37,681 bases of DNA from Chlorobiaceae bacterium (lineage in GTDB: Bacteria > Bacteroidota > Chlorobiia > Chlorobiales > Chlorobiaceae), in NCBI GenBank assembly GCA_013334335.1, contig JAAXXR010000007.1, forward strand, positions 17,503 to 55,183, written 5' to 3'. The translations under genes were made by a program, and so were the position numbers. Positions within the stretch are counted from its first letter, which is position 1; every line of letters begins with the position of its first letter. Below are positions 10,125 to 17,968 of the stretch, piece after piece. The notes beneath the pieces are model-generated. The model was not told the origin of the DNA. It saw only the letters and a program-made list of their open reading frames with translations, and ran no database searches.

Positions 10125-12008
10125 ATGGCCTCCATTGTTAAACTCCCCGATATCGTCGCCAACAAAATCTCCGCTGGCGAAGTGGTGCAGCGGCCAGCTT
10201 CGGTGGTCAAGGAACTGCTCGAAAACTCCATTGATTCCGGCGCGAGCCGCATCACCATATCGATCAGGGATGCCGGCAAGCAGCTGATCCAGATTGTCGA
10301 CAACGGCTGCGGGATGGCCAGTGACGATGCGCTGCTCAGCGTCGAACGTTTCGCCACGAGCAAGATAACGGGAGTCGATGACCTCGAGGCCTTGACGACG
10401 CTCGGTTTCAGGGGTGAGGCGTTGGCCAGCATCTCCTCGGTTTCCCACTTCGAGCTGAAGAGCCGTCGGGCGGACGATCGTCTGGGCTCTCAGGTGAAGA
10501 GTGACGGGGGGGTGGTCGAAGGGATCCAGCCGGTGCAGTGCGAAGCCGGCACCACGATTTCTGTCAGGAACCTCTTTTTCAACGTACCGGCGCGGCGCAA
10601 GTTCCTCAAATCGAACTCCACCGAGTTCCGGCATATCCACGAATCGGTCAAGGCGCTCGTGCTGGCTTACCCCGAGATCGAGTGGCGAATGATCAACGAC
10701 GACGAGGAGCTCTTCCATTTCAGGACATCCGACGTGCGGGAGCGACTCGACCTGTTCTATGGGGAAGGTTTCGGCGACAGCCTCATCGAGGTGACCGAGG
10801 AGAACGACTATCTTTCCATTGGCGGCTATCTCGGCCGTCCCGGCATGATGGTGCGGCAGAAGTACGACCAGTACTTCTACATCAATCGCCGTATCGTACA
10901 GAACCGCATGCTTTCCCAGGCCGTGCAGCAGGCTTACGGCGACCTGCTCGTGGAGCGTCAGTCGGCCTTTGCCCTCCTTTTTCTCGGCATCGATTCCTCG
11001 AAGGTGGACGTGAATGTTCATCCGGCGAAGCTCGAAGTCAGGTTCGAGGACGAAAAGAGTGTCCGGAACATGGTCTATCCGGTCATCAGGCGAGCCATCC
11101 AGCTCCAGGATTTTTCGCCCGAAGCATCGGCAGCGCTTCCGGGAAGCCTGTTTTCGGCACCGTCCGCTCACACCGAAAGCGGTGCGGAGCGCCGGCTGGG
11201 TTATGATTTCCGGCCGGGGCGCAGCTCGACGACCGGTGAGCTCTACAAAAATTACCGGGAAGGCGCGTTCGACTTCCCGTCGTTTGCTTCCGGCGCAGTG
11301 CCGTCCGGCAACCTGCCCGCTCCCGGCATCGCTCCTTCTGCCGGGGATGAGCCGTATACGGTGCACGAGGCGGCTGACATGGGTACTCCCGGAAGCGGAG
11401 TGCCGCTCGCCGAGGATGCACCTACGGTGATGACCGACAGGGACCCGAAGATCTGGCAGCTGCACAACAAGTATATCGTCTGCCAGATCAAGACCGGCCT
11501 GATGATCATCGACCAGCACGTGGCCCACGAACGGGTGCTGTACGAACGCGCTGTCGATGTCATGAATGAGGAGGTGCCGAATTCGCAGCAGCTCCTGTTT
11601 CCCCAGAAGATCGACCTCAAGGCCTGGCAGTACGAAGTGTACGAGGAGATCCGAGAGGAGCTGTACCGGCTGGGGTTCAGCATCAGGGCGTTCGGGGGAA
11701 TGAGCGTGATGATCGAAGGCGTCCCGCCGGACGTGAGGGACGGGACCGAGGCCACCATTGTACAGGATATGATCGCCGAGTACCAGGAGAACGCCTCGAA
11801 GCTGAAGCTCGACAAGCGGGACAACCTGGCCAAGTCCTATTCATGCCGCAACGCCATCATGACCGGCCAGAAGCTGAGCCTCGACGAGATGCGAATGCTG
11901 ATCGACCGGCTTTTTGCGACCCGAATGCCCTACGTCTGCCCGCATGGCCGTCCGGTGATCATCCGGCTCTCCCTGGACGAGCTGGACAGGATGTTCGGGA
12001 GGATGTAG
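10125..12008 (+). CDS. mutL: DNA mismatch repair protein MutL
   Basis: A 627-aa ATPase that links mismatch recognition by MutS to strand removal. The GHKL ATPase motifs are clear: VKELLENSIDSGA, DNGCGM, TLGFRGEALASISSV and GTTISVRNLFFNVPAR. A linker of about 100 residues rich in Ser, Pro and Gly follows. The C-terminal domain has DQHVAHERVLYE (from residue 463), which matches the endonuclease motif DQHA(X)2E(X)4E except for Val in place of Ala, plus CPHGRP near the end. It is therefore the nicking type of MutL used by bacteria without MutH. The preceding 217 bp contain no gene and no convincing promoter. Confidence 0.96.
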   Translation: MASIVKLPDIVANKISAGEVVQRPASVVKELLENSIDSGASRITISIRDAGKQLIQIVDNGCGMASDDALLSVERFATSKITGVDDLEALTTLGFRGEALASISSVSHFELKSRRADDRLGSQVKSDGGVVEGIQPVQCEAGTTISVRNLFFNVPARRKFLKSNSTEFRHIHESVKALVLAYPEIEWRMINDDEELFHFRTSDVRERLDLFYGEGFGDSLIEVTEENDYLSIGGYLGRPGMMVRQKYDQYFYINRRIVQNRMLSQAVQQAYGDLLVERQSAFALLFLGIDSSKVDVNVHPAKLEVRFEDEKSVRNMVYPVIRRAIQLQDFSPEASAALPGSLFSAPSAHTESGAERRLGYDFRPGRSSTTGELYKNYREGAFDFPSFASGAVPSGNLPAPGIAPSAGDEPYTVHEAADMGTPGSGVPLAEDAPTVMTDRDPKIWQLHNKYIVCQIKTGLMIIDQHVAHERVLYERAVDVMNEEVPNSQQLLFPQKIDLKAWQYEVYEEIREELYRLGFSIRAFGGMSVMIEGVPPDVRDGTEATIVQDMIAEYQENASKLKLDKRDNLAKSYSCRNAIMTGQKLSLDEMRMLIDRLFATRMPYVCPHGRPVIIRLSLDELDRMFGRM

Positions 12009-12119
12009 CAAGACGTGGCGAGTGGGCATGGGTGAGGTTTTTTCCCCTGTCCGGTCACTCGTCACTCATCACTTGTTTCTTTAACGGCTACTTCGTACAT
12101 TAACGCCATAGAGTACCAT

Positions 12120-12192
12120 ACCCTTGTAGCTCAGAGGATAGAGCAGCAGTTTCCTAAACTGTTGGCCGGCAGTTCGAGTCTGCCCAAGGGTA
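12120..12192 (+). tRNA. tRNA-Arg (CCT)
   Basis: A full cloverleaf can be drawn. The acceptor arms are ACCCTTG and CAAGGGT, the T-arm is GGCAG-TTCGAGT-CTGCC, and the anticodon loop TTCCTAA carries CCT at 12153-12155. The discriminator is A and CCA is not encoded. It reads the rare AGG arginine codon. Confidence 0.95.
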
Positions 12193-12224
12193 CGCCTTAC
12201 CACTGAGAAGGCAGTAGTTATGGT

Positions 12225-12262
12225 AAGCAAAAACAGCAGGGGGTTCCCTGCTGTTTTTGCTT
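12225..12262. terminator. bidirectional terminator between tRNA-Arg and the cytochrome gene
   Basis: Perfect 17-bp inverted repeat AAGCAAAAACAGCAGGG / CCCTGCTGTTTTTGCTT with loop GGTT. Each arm has a run of five A or T, so a stem followed by U-rich RNA is formed in either direction. It lies between the plus-strand tRNA and the converging minus-strand cytochrome gene and can serve both. Confidence 0.85.
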
Positions 12263-12289
12263 GCGGCAAGAGGTGCCTGTTTTCGATGC

Positions 12290-12742
12290 TTACGGCTGCC
12301 GGAGACATTCGCCTTTTCCCTGACCCCTGCCGGCACCCGATCCAGGGCCCCATCCACCGTCCACTCCCTGCTCCCATATCCATCCGGCTACGGCGTTCAG
12401 TTCGGCATCGCTCAACTGCATGGGGGGCATGAGCCCGAAACGGGTTATCGCCTGCTGGTCTGCGATCGCCTTTTGTTTTGATGGCGATTTTATGAACGAA
12501 ACCATGTGGGCGATGCCCTGCGATTTCGATTTGAACTGCTGATGGTACCGGGATGCGATAGGGACAATCGGTGGCGCCGATTTGGGTGGCGGCATGACCG
12601 AATGGCAGACGCTGCAGTTCCTGTCGAACACCGCCTTCCCGTCCGGCGCCGCCGCAGCCGCAGGAGTGGCTGACAGCACCATCAGAAGCCCCGACATGCC
12701 AAGGGCTAATCCGGTTGCGGTAAAACTGTGGTGATGCATCAT
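12290..12742 (-). CDS. small periplasmic c-type cytochrome
   Basis: A 150-aa monoheme cytochrome c of class I type. With the start at 12742 (ATG ATG), residues 1-32 form a signal peptide with a hydrophobic core and an Ala-rich end (TPAAAAA). The heme site is CSVCH (Cys43, Cys46, His47), and the likely sixth ligand is a methionine in LMPPM (Met105 or Met108). The C-terminus ends in a Gly-rich tail (GWGPGSGAGRGQGKG) that is unusual for the class. An ATG at 12862 would add 40 charged residues before the signal peptide and is rejected. The role is probably electron transfer in the periplasm, for instance in sulfur oxidation or donation toward the reaction centre, but the partner is unknown. No strong ribosome binding site is seen. 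Confidence 0.8.
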   Translation of the reverse strand: MMHHHSFTATGLALGMSGLLMVLSATPAAAAAPDGKAVFDRNCSVCHSVMPPPKSAPPIVPIASRYHQQFKSKSQGIAHMVSFIKSPSKQKAIADQQAITRFGLMPPMQLSDAELNAVAGWIWEQGVDGGWGPGSGAGRGQGKGECLRQP

Positions 12743-12967
12743 GGCTTTTTGAATTTTGTGTTCACGGAGCGCCGGATAATCCGGCCTCAAAACTTCATTC
12801 CGGCAAAGGTTGCTCCCCTCAGTCCGGCCAATCGATCCCCGCCTGGAAATCATGTTACTCATTTGACGTCAGGATTGCCCGTGTTCTGGCACAAATATCT
12901 TTCATGAAGGGTGTTAAAACGCTATAATTTGAAAAATCAGCGATTTCAGGAACCGAATCTCCACCCC

Positions 12968-13849
12968 ATGAAATTTCTCAGAAACGCCTTTCTGTTGATT
13001 CTTGTTTTTCTTGTCGCAGATGTCGGCCGATATGCCGTCTACCCCGACATATCGAAGCTGGCCGTGACCAATCCAGAAAAAACAGCCTTCATGGAGTTCC
13101 GGGAGGCGGAGTGGAAGCGCGACGGGCTTGATAAAAAAGTGCAGCAGCGGTGGGTGTCCCTGAAAAAAGTATCTCCCGCGCTGATCAAGGCCGTACTGAT
13201 CTCCGAGGACGACAAATTCTGGAAGCATGACGGCTTTGATTACGAGGCGATCGAAATGGCCGTGCAAAGGAACATGAAGGCTCGGGAATTCAAATTCGGT
13301 GCGAGCACCATCACCCAGCAGCTGGTCAAGAACCTCTACCTGTCGCCTTCGAAGAACCCGGTCAGGAAGCTCAAGGAGGCCATCCTTACCTGGCGGATCG
13401 AGCGCGAATTGTCAAAGCGAAGGATTCTTGAACTCTATGTGAACATCGCCGAGTGGGGCGACGGCATTTTCGGAATCGAAGCGGCGGCCCGCCACTACTA
13501 CGGCACCAGTGCGGCCGGTTTGTCGGCATCGCAGGCTTCGAAGCTTGCCGCCGTGCTGCCGAATCCGATCAGGTACAAGCCGGACGGCTCGTCGTCATTC
13601 GTCCGGAAACGGTCGAAGCGGATCTATGCGATCATGCTGAGGCGGGGAATCGTGGTCCCCGATTTCCAGGAGGTGATGGCTCCGGCTGCAGGCGCAGCAG
13701 CCACGGATACGGTGACGATCGGGATTCCCCAGTATCTCATCGACGAGGTGGTCGCACCTGACTCTGCCGCCACGGCGCCATCAGCCACGAAAAATCCGGA
13801 ACCCTCTCCGGCAGGCCTGCCGGAAGAGGAGGGCTCCGCCGTCAAGTAG
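12968..13849 (+). CDS. mtgA: monofunctional biosynthetic peptidoglycan transglycosylase
   Basis: A 293-aa enzyme of family GT51 that polymerises lipid II into glycan strands at the outer face of the inner membrane. A single N-terminal membrane segment (about 7-25) is followed by the catalytic domain. Motifs seen are ISEDDKFWKHDGFD (general-base Glu80), KFGASTITQQLVKNLYLS, RRILELYVNIAEWG and EAAARHYYGTSA. No transpeptidase domain follows. A GTG at 12911 opens the frame earlier, but its purine-rich upstream bases are too close, so ATG 12968 is preferred. A TATAAT at 12923-12928 could be its -10 box, without a good -35. The tail beyond residue 240 is rich in Ala, Pro and Ser. Confidence 0.93.
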   Translation: MKFLRNAFLLILVFLVADVGRYAVYPDISKLAVTNPEKTAFMEFREAEWKRDGLDKKVQQRWVSLKKVSPALIKAVLISEDDKFWKHDGFDYEAIEMAVQRNMKAREFKFGASTITQQLVKNLYLSPSKNPVRKLKEAILTWRIERELSKRRILELYVNIAEWGDGIFGIEAAARHYYGTSAAGLSASQASKLAAVLPNPIRYKPDGSSSFVRKRSKRIYAIMLRRGIVVPDFQEVMAPAAGAAATDTVTIGIPQYLIDEVVAPDSAATAPSATKNPEPSPAGLPEEEGSAVK

Positions 13850-13865
13850 GCGTTCACCGGCGCAT

Positions 13866-13898
13866 AAAACAAAGCAGCATCGGAGTGACCGATGCTGC
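13866..13898 (-). terminator. terminator of the rubredoxin gene
   Basis: A 10-bp perfect stem GCAGCATCGG / CCGATGCTGC with a five-base loop. Read on the minus strand it is followed by TTTGTTTTATG, a good U-tract, 26 bp past the rubredoxin stop. The plus-strand side has no T-run, so it serves the minus-strand gene best. Confidence 0.8.
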
Positions 13899-13923
13899 CT
13901 GCGTTCCTGGTGCTCCGCTTCGT

Positions 13924-14085
13924 TCAGGTTGCGGGTTCAAAAAACGACTTGTCGACTCCGCATACAGGGCAGACCCAGTCATCGGGCAGATCTTCGAATG
14001 GTGTTCCCGGGTCGATACCGTTGTTCGGATCGCCATCTTCCGGATTGTATTCATAGCCGCAAGGCACACAGACCCATTTCTGCAT
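13924..14085 (-). CDS. rub: rubredoxin
   Basis: A 53-aa protein that binds one iron atom through four cysteines and carries single electrons in the cytosol. The start is [18 protein letters not shown]. The metal motifs are CVPCG (Cys6, Cys9) and CPVCG (Cys39, Cys42), with the usual [16 protein letters not shown] between them. Length and spacing match the family exactly. Its ATG is preceded by AGGAG with a spacing of seven bases, one of the best ribosome binding sites in the window. It is a single-gene unit with its own terminator. In green sulfur bacteria rubredoxin is linked to ferredoxin-level electron transfer and oxygen defence; which applies here is not shown. Confidence 0.95.
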   Translation of the reverse strand: MQKWVCVPCGYEYNPEDGDPNNGIDPGTPFEDLPDDWVCPVCGVDKSFFEPAT

Positions 14086-14321
14086 AATTGGCTCCTGGTG
14101 GAAAGGTTAACGTGAATGAACTTGGCTGAGAGAACACTGCAGGCAGCTGAGCTTGCCCCATGTTCCGTAACCTACTAAATGCCGATGAAGATAAAAAAGT
14201 TCACCGGTATGCTGCACACCGGCTAACCGCTCACCAGGCGAGCTTTCCTGTTCGCCAGGGCTTTGAACTCAAGCGGGCTGTGTTTATTTTCCCGATGCTT
14301 CCGGGACATTCCGGGAGCGAA

Positions 14322-14460
14322 TTCTCAGGGCGGGGTGAAACTCCCCACCGGCGGTATTCCGGTCACGCACCGGTGAGCCCGCGAGCGCCTTCGCCAACGG
14401 CGGAGGGTCAGCAGATTTGGTGAAATTCCAAAGCCGACGGTCAGAGTCCGGATGAAAGAG
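14322..14460 (+). promoter_or_regulatory. FMN riboswitch (RFN element)
   Basis: The conserved core is easily read: TCAGGGCGGGGTGAAA, then CTCCCCACCGGCGGT, AGCCCGCGAGCG, CAGATTTGGTGAAATTCC, AAGCCGACGGTCAGAGTCCG and GATGAAAGAG. It binds FMN and shuts off the gene downstream when FMN is plentiful. The downstream gene is ribB, as expected. No U-tract terminator is visible between 14461 and the ribB start, so control is more likely at translation initiation. It lies in the 442 bp between rubredoxin and ribB; the rest of that gap (14086-14321) shows no gene. Confidence 0.96.
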
Positions 14461-14527
14461 ATCAACGTGCGTTTCTTGCGCCGATGCGCCCTGATTCATG
14501 CATTTTCGCCATGTCAACCATACGATC

Positions 14528-15190
14528 ATGAATCAGTTTCCACAAAATCACCTCGCCAACGACCCCTTCGATCGGGTCGACCTTGCCCTTGCCGCCCTTC
14601 GTCAGGGCAGGGGTGTGCTGGTCGCCGACGCTTTCGACCGTGAAAACGAGGTCGACCTCATTTTTCCTGCCGAATCGGTCACGGTCGCCCAGATGGCGCT
14701 GCTTATCCGCGAGTGCAGCGGCATTGTCTGCCTCTGTCTCACTCCGGAAAAGGTCGGTTCCCTCGACCTGCCGATGATGGTTTCCGACAACACGAGCGGG
14801 TTCCAGACGGCGTTCACCGTGTCGATCGAGGCCGCCGAAGGGGTCTCGACCGGGGTTTCTGCGGCCGACAGGGTCAGGACCGTCAGGACGGCGATCGCCG
14901 ATGACGCCAGGCCGGTCGACCTTCGGCGTCCGGGCCATGTGTTTCCGTTGCGGGCACGACCGGGCGGAGTTCTCGAACGTCCGGGCCATACCGAGGCGAC
15001 GGTCGACCTGATGCGGCTTGCAGGCCTGAAACCATCCGGGGTGCTCTGTGAGCTCACGAATCCCGACGGAACGATGTCAACCCTTGCTCAGGCAATCGGG
15101 TTTTCGGAGATGTACAGCTTCCCGATGCTCTCAATCGCCGATCTGATCGCCTCGATCACGCAGCGCGAGTCAGGAAGAGGTGTGGCGTGA
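14528..15190 (+). CDS. ribB: 3,4-dihydroxy-2-butanone 4-phosphate synthase
   Basis: Converts ribulose 5-phosphate to dihydroxybutanone phosphate plus formate, supplying the four-carbon unit of riboflavin. The 220-aa monofunctional protein closely follows the E. coli RibB pattern: [16 protein letters not shown], the acidic loop [39 protein letters not shown] and [14 protein letters not shown]. No GTP cyclohydrolase II domain is attached. The ATG at 14528 gives the N-terminus MNQFPQN; an ATG at 14498 would add ten residues. Neither has a clear ribosome binding site. One oddity is Val42 in the acidic loop, where the family normally has Gly. It is controlled by the FMN riboswitch and overlaps the next gene by 4 bp. 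Confidence 0.95.
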   Translation: MNQFPQNHLANDPFDRVDLALAALRQGRGVLVADAFDRENEVDLIFPAESVTVAQMALLIRECSGIVCLCLTPEKVGSLDLPMMVSDNTSGFQTAFTVSIEAAEGVSTGVSAADRVRTVRTAIADDARPVDLRRPGHVFPLRARPGGVLERPGHTEATVDLMRLAGLKPSGVLCELTNPDGTMSTLAQAIGFSEMYSFPMLSIADLIASITQRESGRGVA

Positions 15191-15591
15191 CGCTGAAGCG
15201 GGCCCTCCTGGCATGGCTGCTGATCATTTCGGCCGAGTCGGTCAGCGGGGTTTTCAGACGGATCGTCCTTGTCCCGGAGTTCGGGGAGCTGCGGTCGCAT
15301 TGGATCGGGGTCGCGACCGCATGCGCCATCGTTTTTGCCGTCTCATGGCGGTACGCCCGTCCACCCGTCGAAGCACATTTCGGCAGGGCGCTTGGGACCG
15401 GCCTCATATGGGTGGTGCTCACGTTGATGTTCGAATTTGGTCTCGGTCTTGGGCTTGGGTATACGGTCGACCGCATCCTGGCCGATTACGATCTGTCGAG
15501 TGGGCGTCTGATGCTTCCCGGTTTCCTCTTTATGTTTTTTGCTCCTTTGCTGGCGGCGAGGGTCAGGGCAGGCCAACACGCTCGGGAGTAA
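15187..15591 (+). CDS. small multi-pass membrane protein of unknown function
   Basis: A 134-aa hydrophobic protein. I count four likely membrane segments: about residues 4-22, 40-54, 70-92 ([18 protein letters not shown]) and 108-125 ([17 protein letters not shown]). Acidic and basic residues sit inside or next to the segments, notably Glu in FEFGLG. Its pattern resembles a small conserved family of uncharacterised bacterial membrane proteins that I cannot name. The GTG start overlaps the ribB stop (GTGA), so translation is probably coupled to ribB and subject to the same FMN riboswitch. A link to flavin uptake or use is only a guess from position. Confidence 0.75.
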   Translation: MTLKRALLAWLLIISAESVSGVFRRIVLVPEFGELRSHWIGVATACAIVFAVSWRYARPPVEAHFGRALGTGLIWVVLTLMFEFGLGLGLGYTVDRILADYDLSSGRLMLPGFLFMFFAPLLAARVRAGQHARE

Positions 15592-15743
15592 GGTCGCCTC
15601 GGGAGGTCATCGTTATCGTTCTCTTTCCGTGCCCCTGGCCGGGGAGTGCCTGAGCATGCCGTACACCGAGGGTGCGGCCGAGTCTGTTGCCGGGGATGCA
15701 CCGCAGGTGTTGCTGGCGAGCCGGAGCAGTTCGCCAGAGAGGC

Positions 15744-17075
15744 TCAGACCCAGCCGCGGAGGCGCATGGCCTCCTCGATTCGCCGGATGGCCACGATCAT
15801 GGCCCCCATGCGGTTGCCGACATCGTGGCGAAGGGCGGTGTCGTGAACTGCCCTGAACGCGGCCGTCATCTTTTTCTCGAGTTGCCGGTGCACCGCCTCT
15901 TCCTCCCAGTACCAGCCGCTGGTGTTCTGAACCATCTCGAAATAGGAGACGGTGACCCCCCCTGCGTTGCAGAGCAGGTCGGGGATGACGTAGACCCCCT
16001 GTTCGCGGAGGAGCTGGTCGGCGTCGGGCGTGGTCGGACCGTTTGCAAGTTCTGCGACGATGCGTGCCTTGATCCTCTGGGCGTTCCGGCAGGTGATCTC
16101 CCCTTCGAGGGCTGCCGGGACAAGCGTCGTGACGTCGAGTTCGAGCAGATCACCGTTCGCGAGTGGTTCCGCTCCCGGAAAACCGCGGACCGAGCCGGTT
16201 CGGCGCTTGTGTTCCACGACGGCCACGTAGTCGAGGCCATGGGGGTTGAAGATGCCCCCTTTCGAATCCGAGACGGCCACGACGTTTATGCCGAGGAGCT
16301 CTGCCGAGAGCTTGTGCGCCAGGGATCCTGCGTTGCCATAGCCGTTGATGGCCATGGTCGAACCTTCGAGCTTGATGCCGAGTTCGCTGGCGGCTTCGCG
16401 GATGCAGATGACGCCACCCCTGGCGGTGGCATCCCCTCGCCCGAGTGAGCCTCCAATGGCGAGCGGCTTGCCCGTGGTGACACCGAAATCGTTGTATCCC
16501 TGCATGAAGGAGTACTCGTCGGCCATCCAGGCCATGATCTGGGGGGTGGTGTAAACATCGGGTGCAGGCACATCCTTTTCCAGGCCCAGCACACGCCCTA
16601 CCTGGCGGATGTAGCCTCGGGACAGGCGTTCGAGCTCTCCCTTGGACATGGTTTTCGTGTCGCAGATCACGCCACCCTTCGCACCTCCGAGGGGGATATC
16701 CAGAACGGCGGTTTTCCAGGTCATCCATGCGGCAAGAGCCCTGACGGTGTCGATGGTCTCCTCGGGGTGAAAGCGGATGCCCCCCTTGTTTGCGCCCCTG
16801 GCGTCGTTGTACTGGACCCGGAAGCCATGGAAGGTCCTCGTGCTGCCGTCATCCATCCTGACCGGTATGGTGACATGGAGTTCGCGCATGGGCCATCGCA
16901 GCAGTTCAAGCACGGCGGGGTCGAGTGCGATAACGGCAGCAGCGTCGTCCAACTGCCTCCGTGCGTTCGTGAAGGGATTCGTGGCCTCTGCCGACTCGAG
17001 CGCGCAAGCGCTGAGGGAGAATGGTTCCGGAACCGGGTTTTCCGGTGGAGGCTCCGGTTTGGTGCCCTGTTGCAT
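15744..17075 (-). CDS. gdhA: glutamate dehydrogenase (Glu/Leu/Phe/Val dehydrogenase family)
   Basis: Interconverts glutamate and 2-oxoglutarate plus ammonia using NAD(P)H. The 443-aa protein shows the dimerisation and substrate domain with [19 protein letters not shown] and the catalytic-lysine segment [12 protein letters not shown]. The coenzyme domain follows with [15 protein letters not shown]. Length and order match the hexameric family. The frame stays open upstream to 17315, but that would overlap the MEMO gene, so ATG 17075 is chosen. It is the last gene of the dapF-radical SAM-MEMO-gdhA run, 28 bp after the MEMO gene. Coenzyme preference is not decided here. Confidence 0.92.
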   Translation of the reverse strand: MQQGTKPEPPPENPVPEPFSLSACALESAEATNPFTNARRQLDDAAAVIALDPAVLELLRWPMRELHVTIPVRMDDGSTRTFHGFRVQYNDARGANKGGIRFHPEETIDTVRALAAWMTWKTAVLDIPLGGAKGGVICDTKTMSKGELERLSRGYIRQVGRVLGLEKDVPAPDVYTTPQIMAWMADEYSFMQGYNDFGVTTGKPLAIGGSLGRGDATARGGVICIREAASELGIKLEGSTMAINGYGNAGSLAHKLSAELLGINVVAVSDSKGGIFNPHGLDYVAVVEHKRRTGSVRGFPGAEPLANGDLLELDVTTLVPAALEGEITCRNAQRIKARIVAELANGPTTPDADQLLREQGVYVIPDLLCNAGGVTVSYFEMVQNTSGWYWEEEAVHRQLEKKMTAAFRAVHDTALRHDVGNRMGAMIVAIRRIEEAMRLRGWV

Positions 17076-17103
17076 GTTTACCGGGGTATGGGTTGGAAAC
17101 GGC

Positions 17104-17958
17104 TCACGGTTTGCAGAACGCGATGGCGCCATAGCCGACGACGGCCAGCCGGTCGTCATGCACCACGTCGCCGCTGTTGCGATAAGACGGTTCGCCAGCC
17201 TTCCATTTCCGCTTGCGGGCGATTTCCAGCAGGGTCTTGATCGCGTCAGGGCTGCAGAACGCCGAGGTCGCCCCCGGAATGGTCCGCCGCCTGATCTCCT
17301 CTTCATGGCGCTCAAGGTTTTCGATATCCATGTTTTTCATGTGCTCGAGCGTCACATGGTCTATTTTGGTGGCGTCGCGATAGGATGGGTAGTGCGAGAG
17401 GTCCGTGCTCGCCACGATCAGGTCGTCATCGGTCAGGACCGAGAGGAGGTGGTCGGCGACCGTACGGTAGATTTCGGGACTGTTTTCGCCGAACAGCATC
17501 GGCAGGATCGAGAATCCAGGCGCCAGGGTATGCTGGAGAAGGGGTATCTGCACCTCGAGCACGTGATCACAGTGGTGTGCGATATCGTGTTCATGGAACA
17601 GCCCGGGAGCGGAGGCATTGAGGCGATGGCTCAGGCCGAGGTTCACGGGGACGTCGCCCAGCGGTGAGTTCCATGCCTCGTGGGGATCGATGGCGATACC
17701 CTCGAACAGGTAGGCGTGGGCGTTTGCCATGAGGATGACCGTGCGGAACGAGCGTCCGGCGACCGATGCGAACACCTGTGCAGAGACCGCGCCGCTGTAC
17801 CGGTACGCGGCATGCGGTACGATGAGGGCTTTTGCCGTCTTTCCATTGACAGGAGGAGGTACGTCCTTGAACAGCCCGTCAAGCAGGGCTTCGAGCTCCC
17901 TGGTTTCGGAGGGGTAGAACTCCTCGGCGACAGCTGGGTATCTGATGGTCGGCTGCAT
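17104..17958 (-). CDS. amrB: MEMO-family protein (AmmeMemoRadiSam system protein B)
   Basis: A 284-aa member of the MEMO1 family, whose fold resembles extradiol dioxygenases. The N-terminus [18 protein letters not shown] and the motifs [27 protein letters not shown] and [14 protein letters not shown] match the family. The histidines of the first, second and third motifs are candidate metal ligands. The bacterial form is found beside a radical SAM protein and an AMMECR1-domain protein; here the radical SAM gene ends only 10 bp upstream and AMMECR1 is not in this window. The function is unknown; RNA or protein modification has been proposed for the system. Start 17958 is chosen because the longer frame overlaps the upstream gene. 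Confidence 0.88.
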   Translation of the reverse strand: MQPTIRYPAVAEEFYPSETRELEALLDGLFKDVPPPVNGKTAKALIVPHAAYRYSGAVSAQVFASVAGRSFRTVILMANAHAYLFEGIAIDPHEAWNSPLGDVPVNLGLSHRLNASAPGLFHEHDIAHHCDHVLEVQIPLLQHTLAPGFSILPMLFGENSPEIYRTVADHLLSVLTDDDLIVASTDLSHYPSYRDATKIDHVTLEHMKNMDIENLERHEEEIRRRTIPGATSAFCSPDAIKTLLEIARKRKWKAGEPSYRNSGDVVHDDRLAVVGYGAIAFCKP

Positions 17959-17968
17959 GTTCGGATGT

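Noticed and set aside
10080-11528. 482-codon minus-strand frame
   Set aside because: It is an antisense shadow of mutL, whose own frame has full family motifs. High GC content gives long empty frames on the other strand.
12911-12967. Earlier GTG start for mtgA
   Set aside because: The purine-rich stretch is only one or two bases from the GTG, and the added residues would put 19 polar residues before the membrane anchor.
13854-14069. 71-codon minus-strand frame
   Set aside because: Overlaps the true rubredoxin gene in another frame; rubredoxin has all four cysteines and a strong ribosome binding site.
14160-14423. 87-codon plus-strand frame
   Set aside because: Runs into the conserved FMN riboswitch, where the sequence is constrained as RNA and not as protein.
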